From the NCBI GenBank assembly GCA_024639035.1, contig JAHEJE010000135.1, forward strand, positions 1-7,684: DNA of 7,684 nucleotides, given 5' to 3'. Positions 1 through 6,044 of the stretch are shown one piece after another (positions within the stretch are counted from its first letter, which is position 1; every line of letters begins with the position of its first letter). A program made the translations under genes and the position numbers. The stretch is from Alphaproteobacteria bacterium. GTDB lineage: Bacteria > Pseudomonadota > Alphaproteobacteria > Rhizobiales > Aestuariivirgaceae. The notes beneath the pieces were generated by a model, which worked only from the letters and a program-made list of their open reading frames with translations, did no database searches and had not been told where the DNA came from.

Positions 1-123
1 AGCGCGATGCGGTGCATCGGGCAAGCGCTGCAACGCACCAGATGGGCGAATTTGGCTCCATCAAGTGATCCCGTATGATCGAAAAGTGCTCTAGCCCTGG
101 CGCGGTTGGACCGGAGGAGCGGG
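1..123. other. Left-edge region with ambiguous coding potential
   Basis: No gene can be called here with confidence. On the plus strand one frame is open from the edge to a TAG at 92-94 and ends with residues reading APDGRIWLHQVIPYDRKVL, which could be the C-terminus of a gene lying to the left. On the minus strand another frame is open from about 61 to the edge and could begin at an ATG at 61-59, which would make it divergent from the TetR gene. Neither is recognised. The stretch 95-123 must hold the leader of the TetR gene if that gene has its own promoter. No convincing -35/-10 pair was seen. Confidence 0.3.
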
Positions 124-765
124 ATGGGTCGACAATCGATGAAGGGCCATTGGCAACAGAGGAAACCCATGCGCGAAGAAAAGCGATCACTCCGACAGAA
201 ACAGATCGAGACAGCTGCCTACGAGGTGTTGGAGGTCAAGGGATACGGCGGCACGTCGATGTTGGGCATCGCCAAACAGGCGCGCGCGTCGAATGAAACG
301 CTGTACAACTGGTACGGGGACAAGCAGGGCCTGTTTCAGGCGCTGGTCACACGCAATGCCGTGGAGGTTAAAAATCATCTTCAGGCAGAGCTTGAAACCG
401 ACCATGACGCCCTGGCGATTCTGGCAACGCTCGGGCCGAAGCTGCTCGATCTGTTGACGGGCGACAGGGCGGTGGCGCTGAACCGCGCGGCAGCGGCAGA
501 TAGCAGTGGCGAGCTTGGGGCCACGCTCTCCAAATCGGGCCGCGAAACAGTCTTTCCGCTGATCGAGAAGGTTCTGGGGCGCGCCAAGTCAGAGGGCAAA
601 CTCAGATTTGACCACACCGGCGAGGCTGTTGGGCTCTATCTCGATCTGCTGATCGGCGATCTGCAAATCCGCCGCGTCATCGGACGTGAGCCACGCCCCG
701 ACAAAGCCTTCTGCCAGGACCGGTCGGACCGCGCCGTGCGCCACCTGTGCCGCCTTCTCAGTTGA
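124..765 (+). CDS. TetR/AcrR-family transcriptional regulator, AefR-like C-terminal domain
   Basis: Probable one-component DNA-binding repressor. The N-terminal part has the TetR helix-turn-helix: a helix reading AAYEVLEVKGYGGTSMLGIAKQA, then the recognition segment ASNETLYNWYGDKQGLFQAL. The remainder, with LLTGDRAVALNRAAAADSS and later AVGLYLDLLIGDLQIRR, resembles the AefR-like ligand/dimer domain (TetR_C_7). The ligand is unknown. Two starts are plausible. ATG 124 has GGAGGAG at 113-119, a strong Shine-Dalgarno. ATG 169 has AGAGGA at 158-163 and gives an N-terminus closer to the usual family length (about 16 residues before the first HTH helix). Translation could even start at TTG 106. The gene ends 4 bp before the displaced nusB repeat and faces it convergently, so the original order may have been tetR-type gene facing nusB. 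Target genes are not visible; they may lie to the left. Confidence 0.88.
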   Translation: MGRQSMKGHWQQRKPMREEKRSLRQKQIETAAYEVLEVKGYGGTSMLGIAKQARASNETLYNWYGDKQGLFQALVTRNAVEVKNHLQAELETDHDALAILATLGPKLLDLLTGDRAVALNRAAAADSSGELGATLSKSGRETVFPLIEKVLGRAKSEGKLRFDHTGEAVGLYLDLLIGDLQIRRVIGREPRPDKAFCQDRSDRAVRHLCRLLS

Positions 766-769
766 TCGA

Positions 770-1065
770 ACTCACCTGACCTCAGAACTCCGCCTGGCGC
801 TTTTCGCGGGCCAGTTTGTCGAGGGCGGCGTTGATGAATTTCGGCTCCGGGCCGTCGAAGAAGGCGCGGGCGACGTCGACGTATTCGGAGATCACCACCC
901 GGCCCGGCACATCGCTGCGTGCGGCCAGTTCGTAGCCGGCCGAGCGCAGGATGGCGCGCAGGGTCGCGTCGAGCCGCGGCAGGGTCCAACCGTCGGACAG
1001 GCACCCGACCAATGCCTTGTCTATCGCCCGCTGATCGCGCACCACGCCCTTGATAATGTCGTGCA
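770..1065. repeat. 296-bp direct repeat, copy 1 (nusB 3' end)
   Basis: Base-by-base comparison shows this stretch matches 5131-5426 over 296 bp in the same orientation, with two differences seen: A at 989 against G at 5350, and C at 1004 against T at 5365. The offset is 4361 bp. Similarity stops abruptly on both sides: 769 (A) differs from 5130 (G), and 1066 (G) differs from 5427 (T). The repeat covers the last 93 codons of nusB plus the stop codon and 12 bp beyond it. It marks one border of the inserted segment. Confidence 0.95.
782..1065 (-). pseudogene. nusB: Displaced 3' fragment of nusB
   Basis: Minus-strand coding remnant equal to residues 65-157 of the NusB encoded at 5616-5143, in the same frame and ending at the same TGA (782-784). 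The first 64 codons are missing; at 1066 the sequence turns into the unrelated leader of the SnoaL-like gene. The encoded protein part is identical, because the two base differences fall in third positions of Gly codons. The fragment lacks the N-terminal helices with the RSAARLGAVQALYQME signature, so it should not make a working NusB even if an internal GTG near 1045 were used. It is either the original gene end displaced by an insertion at codon 64, or an end carried in by the inserted DNA. The perfect reading frame suggests recent origin. Confidence 0.9.
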
Positions 1066-1133
1066 GGATTTGCCACAGCCATCCCGGGTGTTACAGTGCG
1101 GAAAGTGGGGCGATCGACAAAGGGGATTTAGCT

Positions 1134-1508
1134 ATGGCGACTTCGAAACAGATGGAAGACCTCAAGTCAGGATGGGATGCTTTGGCAGCTGGTGAGATGG
1201 ACAAGTTAGCCGGGTTCTATGCGGAAGACATGATGTTCGTGTTACCGGGGCAGGATGACGTTCTTAAGGGACGTAGCGCCTTTCGATCAGCCCTTGATAA
1301 TATCGGAGCGGCTCTCCCGCCCGGTTTTGACATAACAAATTTGCGTTACTGTGGCGGGGACAACGAAATTGTAAACATTGTCGAGTTTACGGCGGATAGC
1401 CTGCCAAACGGATCGCAGTGCGCGGTCTTGTTCAAGTTCAACGACGATGATCTGATCACCGAGGAGCGTTGGTTCGTCGACACCGAACAATGGAAGGCCG
1501 CGTTCTAA
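1134..1508 (+). CDS. SnoaL-like / nuclear transport factor 2 (NTF2) fold protein
   Basis: A 124-residue protein with the features of the SnoaL-like NTF2 superfamily: a helical N-terminus (SGWDALAAGEMDKLAGFYAED), a strand and loop reading MMFVLPGQDDVLKGRSAF, and beta strands ending in ITEERWFVDTEQW. It has no signal peptide or membrane segment and is probably cytoplasmic. Such proteins can be small enzymes or ligand-binding proteins, and the substrate cannot be read from the sequence. ATG 1134 is chosen because AAGGGGA at 1120-1126 lies 7 nt upstream and the fold begins right after it. The frame is open further left to 1050, but that extension runs into the nusB repeat. It converges on the cyclase gene with only 10 bp between the stops. 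Composition is closer to the cyclase than to the rib genes, in keeping with being part of the insert. Confidence 0.75.
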   Translation: MATSKQMEDLKSGWDALAAGEMDKLAGFYAEDMMFVLPGQDDVLKGRSAFRSALDNIGAALPPGFDITNLRYCGGDNEIVNIVEFTADSLPNGSQCAVLFKFNDDDLITEERWFVDTEQWKAAF

Positions 1509-1518
1509 GGTAGGGACC

Positions 1519-4500
1519 CTAGAGCGCTTCGATGAGCCGATCCAGAGAATAGGTGAACCCGATCTGGGTTCCATGATCATGAACGGCCTGCAACAGTTCG
1601 TTCGCCTGGCCTCCGCGGCCATGTTGGACCAAGGCGCAGCCTCGGGCAGAAAAATATCTGCTCCATTCAAGTGGCTCTGCACTGGCATAACTGCCGAGGC
1701 TGTCGGCATATCGCTCAGCCGCAGTCCAGTCCTCCAGGTCCAGCGAAACTTCAATGGCATCGCGATAGAACCAAAGCGGATTATGTGCACCAACGCCAAG
1801 TTTCAGGAGTTCTTCGCCTTCTGCGAGCAATTCCCTGCGCCTGGTGTCATCGTTGCAAACCAGCGCATAGCTCCCGAGTGCTCTGCCCCCCAAAAACCGC
1901 ATGCTGGAGTCCGATGAGCGGTAGGCGGTGAGGGCTTCGCCAACAAGCTGCTCAGCAAGGTCGTTGTTGCCATCGAGGGCGGCCAGGCGTCCAAGGTATT
2001 CCTTGCATACGAGTTCAAACCGGCCAGCGCCTATTTTCTTTGCGAGTTCCGTTCCCGCCAGGGCCCATTGTTTGCCAGCCGTTTTGTCGAACAATTCAAG
2101 TGTGTATATGCCCACCAGGCGGGCAACAAGTTCAGCGCGCGGATTGAATTGGCTAGTGGATAACTGCAGGGCTTCTGTGCAATCGGCGAGCGCCTTTTGG
2201 GGACACCCGAGATAAAGTTGAGTCTGCCCTCTCATGGAGATATTTGCGGCCGCAACATTCAGAAAGTTGTTCTCATAGGATAACTCCACGCATTCATCGA
2301 ACAGCGCGTGGGCTGAAACCATTCGACCGCGGGAAAATTCTGCATCGGCCAGATTGCCCAAGGCATGCGCTTCCAATTCGCTCGAACCTGCTTTGCGGGC
2401 AAATTTTAAAGAGCACTGGTTCTCAGACAGGCATTGCGCCGTTTCGCCGTGAACGAAGTGAACATTCGCTCTGAGTTGACACAGCCTTGCAATCTGTTCC
2501 GGCAGTTTCTGGTTTTCGACAACCTGCTGTGCATATTCGAGAACCTGCAGTAGCTGGGCGTAGTCCTCTTTGATGCGGAGGCCCTCTGCCACCCCGATCA
2601 GGGCGCGGCACTCCTCCTCACAATCCGAAGCGTGCTCTTGTGCGAGGCGGAAAGCCTCGATCGAATTAGCGGTGTCTCCCTGTCGCTGGTACAGTTCCCC
2701 CGAGAGCATGTTGAGCGCGTAAACCTCCGGCCCTTCAGTTGATTCAAGCCCACGGTGCGCAAGCCGTATTGCAGAGTCATGACGGAAACGATCAAGTTCG
2801 CTGTGAGCTGCTGCAAGATATGCACTGGCCGAATCCGGCGAGCCAGCGCGATCCAGATGTTGTGCATGCAATACCGGATCAAGTTTGGCGTAAACTGCTG
2901 CGGCTCTGAGATGCAAATCACGTCGGCGCTTTGCAAGCAGGGACGCATAAAGCCCTTCTCTGAACAGCGCATGACAGAAAACCCATTCGCTTCCCTCGCT
3001 TCGCAGCAGTCTGTAATCCGATAGTCGTTCCAGACTGAAAGGATGATCGCCTGACAACTCGCGCAACAAGTCTGCTGCAAACCTTTGTCCAAGCACGCAG
3101 GCCGCGAACAATGCCTCGCGATCTGCCGCCTCCAGGCGGTCGGTACGAGCCAAGACGAGACCTTGAATGGTATCGGGCACCTCTGAGGCCGTGATTGTCG
3201 TTACGCCTTCAACCAGCTGCTCCAGAAACAGCGGATTTCCATCCGCTCTGTGGACCAGCTCTTCCAGGTTGCGCGGTTCCGCGTTCGACAAATCGGCAGC
3301 AAGTTGGAAGGCTTCATTTCTGCGAAGGGGTTGAAGTTCAATTGTGGTCAGCGGGCAGCCACGCAGAGATGATAACCATACCTGATTCAACGTTCTGCCT
3401 TCAACTCTGGACGTAAGCACCAGGATTGCCGGCCAGTCGGCCAAGGCCACGGCAACCGAGGCCAACGCATCCAGGGTTACCTTGTCCGCCCAATGAACAT
3501 CTTCGATGACGATCATCCGCGGGGCGCTTACCACCGCGATCTGCAACAGGCGGGCAAGCGTCGCATTGATGCCCGCTTGCCGTGTGCTAGCGTCCAGAGC
3601 CTCATATGCTGTGCGCAAATGTTCTGGTAGTTCAAGATCGAGTAGATCATGCAGAAATGCCTCAGTCTGTACGGTCACATGCGCATTTGCGAGCACTCGC
3701 ACTATTGAAGCGGTTCGCACTTCGGCACTGGCGGCAGCCGGCAGATCCAAAAGCGAAGTCGCAAGATCACACAAAGTCTTAGCCCCACGGTTCGCACCGA
3801 AGTCGACGATATTGACATTGTGCACGCTGACATTACGTGACTGCGCCAGTTTGGCGAATTCCGATACGAGGCGGGTCTTTCCGATCCCGGGCTCGCCACG
3901 TATCAATAACGCCTCGCCCCCTGAACCGGTCAGAACAGCCTCGATCAGTGAACTGAACTGCCGTGTCTCGGATTGCCGCCCGACAAACTTGGAGGCCCAG
4001 ATGATATCGGTATTTGTCAGAAAATGCTCAAACCGCCAAACCTTCACCGGATTTGAAAGTCCCTTGATCGCGGTTGACCCCCGCGAGGAAAAAACGGCTT
4101 GCCGGCTGAGCGCCCGGCGTACCGCTTCCGAAACGAGAGTTTCATCAGGCTGTGCCAAATCGTCGAGACGCGAAGCGAAGTTCACCGTGTCACCGGTGAC
4201 TGTGTACTCTGCATGAAGGGCACTGCCGGTACGACTCGCCACGACGACGCCGGATGCAATGCCGACATGGGCTTTTAGCTCGTGCCCGAATCGTTGCTGG
4301 AGCATTTGCATGGCTTTATGAATCTGATCCGCCGCTCGGACGGCGCGAAGCGGATCATCGGAATGCGCCACCGGAGCGCCAAATATCGCCATGACAGCAT
4401 CGCCAATATGCTTGTCGACTGTACCCCCGTATTCTTCGACAATGCCGTCAACCGCGTCGAAATATGCGTTCAGCAGTTGATGCGTTTCTTCGGGATCGAG

Positions 4501-4794
4501 CCGTGTCGAAAGTTGTGTGTAGCCTGCAATGTCGGCAAAAAGAACTGTCACCTGCCGACGGTCGCCGGATTGAGGTGCGCCTGCTTCGGGGCCGTGCACA
4601 GTATGGCCCCCCGATACCGATGTTTTCGCGATGGACTTGAGAAGCTTCTTTCGACGTCCAAGCGTCAACCCGAGTTCGGTCAAGTCGTCGTTCGTAAGCT
4701 CAAAAAGCACCTCTCCGTCGATCTCATTCTCTACGAACAAATCGACGAGATCTTCAAAACCATGCTCAATGAGCCAAGCTTTGGCGTCCATCAT
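1519..4794 (-). CDS. SAM domain-class III adenylate cyclase-STAND ATPase-TPR protein
   Basis: A 1091-residue multidomain protein. Residues about 1-60 form a sterile alpha motif domain (ending LGLTLGRRKKLLKSI). Residues about 79-235 form a class III nucleotide cyclase with all key residues visible: metal-binding Asp88 (in FADIAGYT) and Asp132 (in HIGDAVMAIFG), substrate-selecting Lys128 and Thr198, transition-state Asn205 and Arg209 (VNFASRL). A Lys/Thr pair points to ATP as substrate and to class IIIb. Residues about 265-620 are an AAA_16/STAND-type ATPase with Walker A GEPGIGKT (300-307) and Walker B-like MIVIEDVHWAD (427-437), followed by the typical GNPLFLE and FCHALFREGLYASLL segments. 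The remainder is a helical TPR-like region. Overall order resembles mammalian soluble adenylyl cyclase, but with one cyclase domain. There is no membrane segment, so it is probably cytoplasmic. ATGs at 4794 and 4791 are adjacent, and neither has a clear Shine-Dalgarno. The signal it senses is unknown; the SAM and TPR parts suggest protein partners. Confidence 0.92.
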   Translation of the reverse strand: MMDAKAWLIEHGFEDLVDLFVENEIDGEVLFELTNDDLTELGLTLGRRKKLLKSIAKTSVSGGHTVHGPEAGAPQSGDRRQVTVLFADIAGYTQLSTRLDPEETHQLLNAYFDAVDGIVEEYGGTVDKHIGDAVMAIFGAPVAHSDDPLRAVRAADQIHKAMQMLQQRFGHELKAHVGIASGVVVASRTGSALHAEYTVTGDTVNFASRLDDLAQPDETLVSEAVRRALSRQAVFSSRGSTAIKGLSNPVKVWRFEHFLTNTDIIWASKFVGRQSETRQFSSLIEAVLTGSGGEALLIRGEPGIGKTRLVSEFAKLAQSRNVSVHNVNIVDFGANRGAKTLCDLATSLLDLPAAASAEVRTASIVRVLANAHVTVQTEAFLHDLLDLELPEHLRTAYEALDASTRQAGINATLARLLQIAVVSAPRMIVIEDVHWADKVTLDALASVAVALADWPAILVLTSRVEGRTLNQVWLSSLRGCPLTTIELQPLRRNEAFQLAADLSNAEPRNLEELVHRADGNPLFLEQLVEGVTTITASEVPDTIQGLVLARTDRLEAADREALFAACVLGQRFAADLLRELSGDHPFSLERLSDYRLLRSEGSEWVFCHALFREGLYASLLAKRRRDLHLRAAAVYAKLDPVLHAQHLDRAGSPDSASAYLAAAHSELDRFRHDSAIRLAHRGLESTEGPEVYALNMLSGELYQRQGDTANSIEAFRLAQEHASDCEEECRALIGVAEGLRIKEDYAQLLQVLEYAQQVVENQKLPEQIARLCQLRANVHFVHGETAQCLSENQCSLKFARKAGSSELEAHALGNLADAEFSRGRMVSAHALFDECVELSYENNFLNVAAANISMRGQTQLYLGCPQKALADCTEALQLSTSQFNPRAELVARLVGIYTLELFDKTAGKQWALAGTELAKKIGAGRFELVCKEYLGRLAALDGNNDLAEQLVGEALTAYRSSDSSMRFLGGRALGSYALVCNDDTRRRELLAEGEELLKLGVGAHNPLWFYRDAIEVSLDLEDWTAAERYADSLGSYASAEPLEWSRYFSARGCALVQHGRGGQANELLQAVHDHGTQIGFTYSLDRLIEAL

Positions 4795-4800
4795 TAGAAA

Positions 4801-4829
4801 ACTGTAACTTAGTGATCAGTTGTCCGCAA
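4801..4829 (-). promoter_or_regulatory. Possible promoter of the cyclase gene
   Basis: Read on the minus strand, TTGCGG (4829-4824) and TACAGT (4806-4801) are separated by 17 nt, which resembles a weak sigma-70-type -35/-10 pair. A start about seven bases downstream would fall at or next to the ATGATG at 4794-4789, giving a leaderless or nearly leaderless transcript; this fits the lack of a Shine-Dalgarno there. The match to consensus is partial, so this is only a candidate. Confidence 0.25.
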
Positions 4830-4843
4830 ATTCACCGATAGAG

Positions 4844-5119
4844 TCATGACACCTTTCCAGGGTGACTGATGTGGGTTTTGGTTGTGTGGAAACGGCCCGT
4901 CAGCCACATCACCTCGACATTGCGACCCGCCTCGCGTTCAAGCCGGCGGCTCGACTGCACCCGGTTGAGATAGCCGTAAACATAAACCTTCAACAAAACT
5001 GCTGGATGATGTCCGGGCCGGCCAGTCTCTGTCGCCGTGGCGCACACGAACTCCAATCCATTGAGGTCAAGCGCATCAACAAAGGCATCGATCTCTCGAA
5101 CTGAGTCGTCTTCGTTTAC
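4844..5119 (-). pseudogene. IS1182-type transposase fragment
   Basis: Minus-strand remnant of a transposase, read from about 5119. It begins VNEDDSVREIDAFVDALDLN and continues through TGRPGHHPAVLLKVYVYGYL, NRVQSSRRLEREAGRNVEV and MWLTGR. This is the well-known N-terminal (DUF772) part of IS1182-type transposases. Both ends are broken. In the 5' direction an in-frame TAA stands just before VNEDD, where the family normally has more N-terminal sequence. In the 3' direction the family continues into a region reading like PDHKTIADFR, but here it changes at about 4892 into FHTTKTHISHPGKVS and a stop at 4844. The DDE catalytic core is absent, so it cannot encode active transposase. Only about 76 family codons remain. 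It sits between the cyclase gene and the nusB repeat and is the only mobile-element trace in the window. Confidence 0.8.
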
Positions 5120-5123
5120 TTAG

Positions 5124-5142
5124 GGTCAGGACTCACCTGACC
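5124..5142 (-). terminator. Hairpin just after the nusB stop, weak terminator candidate
   Basis: GGTCAGG (5124-5130) and CCTGACC (5136-5142) form a perfect 7-bp inverted repeat around the 5-nt loop ACTCA, directly next to the nusB stop codon at 5143-5145. No run of T follows on the minus strand, so it is not a classic intrinsic terminator. One arm lies inside the 296-bp repeat and the other is in the inserted segment, so the hairpin exists only at this junction; copy 1 at 770 lacks it. Confidence 0.3.
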
Positions 5143-5426
5143 TCAGAACTCCGCCTGGCGCTTTTCGCGGGCCAGTTTGTCGAGGGCGGCGTTGATGAAT
5201 TTCGGCTCCGGGCCGTCGAAGAAGGCGCGGGCGACGTCGACGTATTCGGAGATCACCACCCGGCCCGGCACATCGCTGCGTGCGGCCAGTTCGTAGCCGG
5301 CCGAGCGCAGGATGGCGCGCAGGGTCGCGTCGAGCCGCGGCAGGGTCCAGCCGTCGGACAGGCATCCGACCAATGCCTTGTCTATCGCCCGCTGATCGCG
5401 CACCACGCCCTTGATAATGTCGTGCA
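5131..5426. repeat. 296-bp direct repeat, copy 2 (nusB 3' end within the intact gene)
   Basis: Partner of 770-1065, same orientation, 294 of 296 positions identical by eye. Here the repeat is the 3' part of complete nusB, from the second base of codon 64 to 12 bp past the stop. The left neighbour is TTAGGGTCAGG, next to the IS1182-type remnant. This copy marks the right border of the inserted segment. Confidence 0.95.
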
Positions 5427-5616
5427 TGAAGGCTGTGTCGGCGGTGCCGTGCTCACCGTCCTCAAACGCCTCGCCCTGGCGCGAGGCGCCGTATTCGGCC
5501 AAAATCTCGGAAACATCGGTCCCGGCCAGCTCCATCTGGTAGAGCGCCTGGACGGCGCCCAAGCGGGCAGCGGAGCGCGACACCGCGCGCCTGCCGGTCT
5601 TTTCGGATGCGGTCAT
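5143..5616 (-). CDS. nusB: Transcription antitermination factor NusB
   Basis: A 157-residue all-helical RNA-binding protein of the expected length. In this family NusB pairs with ribosomal protein S10 (NusE) on boxA RNA to help RNA polymerase through rRNA operons. Visible signatures are SRSAARLGAVQALYQMEL (about 13-30) and the C-terminal EYVDVARAFFDGPEPKFINAALDKLARE. A short acidic insert, EAFEDGEHG, lies at about 49-57. The ATG at 5616-5614 overlaps the ribH stop as ATGA, which suggests translational coupling and fixes the start. The gene looks intact, but its last 93 codons are duplicated at 770-1065. The usual alphaproteobacterial next gene, thiL, is not found; instead the IS remnant and the cyclase gene follow. 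Confidence 0.95.
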   Translation of the reverse strand: MTASEKTGRRAVSRSAARLGAVQALYQMELAGTDVSEILAEYGASRQGEAFEDGEHGTADTAFMHDIIKGVVRDQRAIDKALVGCLSDGWTLPRLDATLRAILRSAGYELAARSDVPGRVVISEYVDVARAFFDGPEPKFINAALDKLAREKRQAEF

Positions 5617-6032
5617 GCGTATGTGGCCCTGAGTTTCGCCATGGCCAGGGCCGCCTCGGCGGCGCCGCCGCCCTTGTTGAGGTCGTCGACCCGCGCGCGG
5701 CGCCAGGCCTGGTCGCCGTTCTCCACCGTCAAAATGCCGTTGCCGATGGCCAGCTTGGTGCCGATCGTCAGGTCCATCAACCCGCGGGCGCTTTCGTTCG
5801 ATACGATTTCATAGTGCGTCGTCTCGCCGCGAATGACCACGCCGAGCGCCACGTAGGCATCGTAATTGCCGCTTGCGGCGGCCATGGCGATGGCGCCGGG
5901 GATCTCCAGGGCGCCCGGCACGGCAATGCGTTCGTGGGTCGCGCCGGCGGCATCAAGGGCGGCGACCGCACCCCTGGCCAGTTCATCCAGCAGATCGTCG
6001 TAGAACCGGGCTTCAACTATCAGTACATGCAT
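5613..6032 (-). CDS. ribH: 6,7-dimethyl-8-ribityllumazine synthase
   Basis: Joins 5-amino-6-ribitylaminouracil with 3,4-dihydroxy-2-butanone 4-phosphate to give the lumazine precursor of riboflavin. The 139-residue protein shows the family motifs in order: LIVEARFYDDL at the N-terminus, VPGALEIPGAI, GVVIRGETTHYEIVSNESARG with the likely catalytic His, and GNGILTVENGDQAWRRA at the phosphate-binding side. It is a little shorter than many homologues at the N-terminus. The start is forced: the frame upstream holds only four codons without a start before the ribE stop at 6047-6045, which is in the same frame. GAAGG overlapping that stop can serve as Shine-Dalgarno. The gap to ribE is 12 bp, and the stop overlaps nusB by 4 bp, so ribE-ribH-nusB reads as one operon. 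Confidence 0.96.
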   Translation of the reverse strand: MHVLIVEARFYDDLLDELARGAVAALDAAGATHERIAVPGALEIPGAIAMAAASGNYDAYVALGVVIRGETTHYEIVSNESARGLMDLTIGTKLAIGNGILTVENGDQAWRRARVDDLNKGGGAAEAALAMAKLRATYA

Positions 6033-6044
6033 GTCGGCTGGCCT

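Larger units (their letters stand above)
1066..5130. mobile_element. Putative inserted segment between nusB 3' repeats
   Basis: This 4065-bp stretch lies between the two 296-bp nusB repeats. It carries the SnoaL-like gene, the SAM-cyclase-ATPase gene and a broken IS1182-type transposase piece. By eye its GC content is clearly lower than that of the rib genes to the right. It interrupts the place where alphaproteobacteria normally continue from nusB into thiL. No integrase, relaxase or complete transposase gene is present, and no inverted repeats were found at the two inner borders. The means of entry is therefore open: site-specific integration with gene-end replacement, homologous recombination of a circular molecule carrying a nusB end, or IS-mediated rearrangement. 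Calling it a mobile element is an inference from the repeat, the composition and the IS remnant. Confidence 0.5.

Noticed and set aside
636..1082. Minus-strand open frame spanning the TetR gene end and the nusB repeat
   Set aside because: It reads the nusB repeat in the wrong frame (Arg-rich) and appears again as a shadow at 5126-5365. The true coding frame is the NusB one.
1509..1525. TAGGGACCCTA palindrome between the convergent stops as a shared terminator
   Set aside because: The arms are only 5 bp with a 1-nt centre, too tight for a stable hairpin, and no T run follows on either strand.
3506..4216. Long plus-strand open frame (236 codons) opposite the cyclase gene
   Set aside because: The predicted protein is rich in Arg, Ser and Ala with no recognisable domain. 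It is the antisense shadow of the cyclase/ATPase coding sequence, whose motifs are clear.
4282..4797. Plus-strand open frame opposite the SAM and cyclase domains
   Set aside because: Antisense shadow; no family resemblance, and the minus-strand protein has intact catalytic residues over the same bases.
1066..5130. Inverted repeats at the two inner borders of the inserted segment, as for a transposon
   Set aside because: The bases after 1065 and the reverse complement of those before 5131 show no similarity, so the segment is not a simple transposon with terminal inverted repeats.
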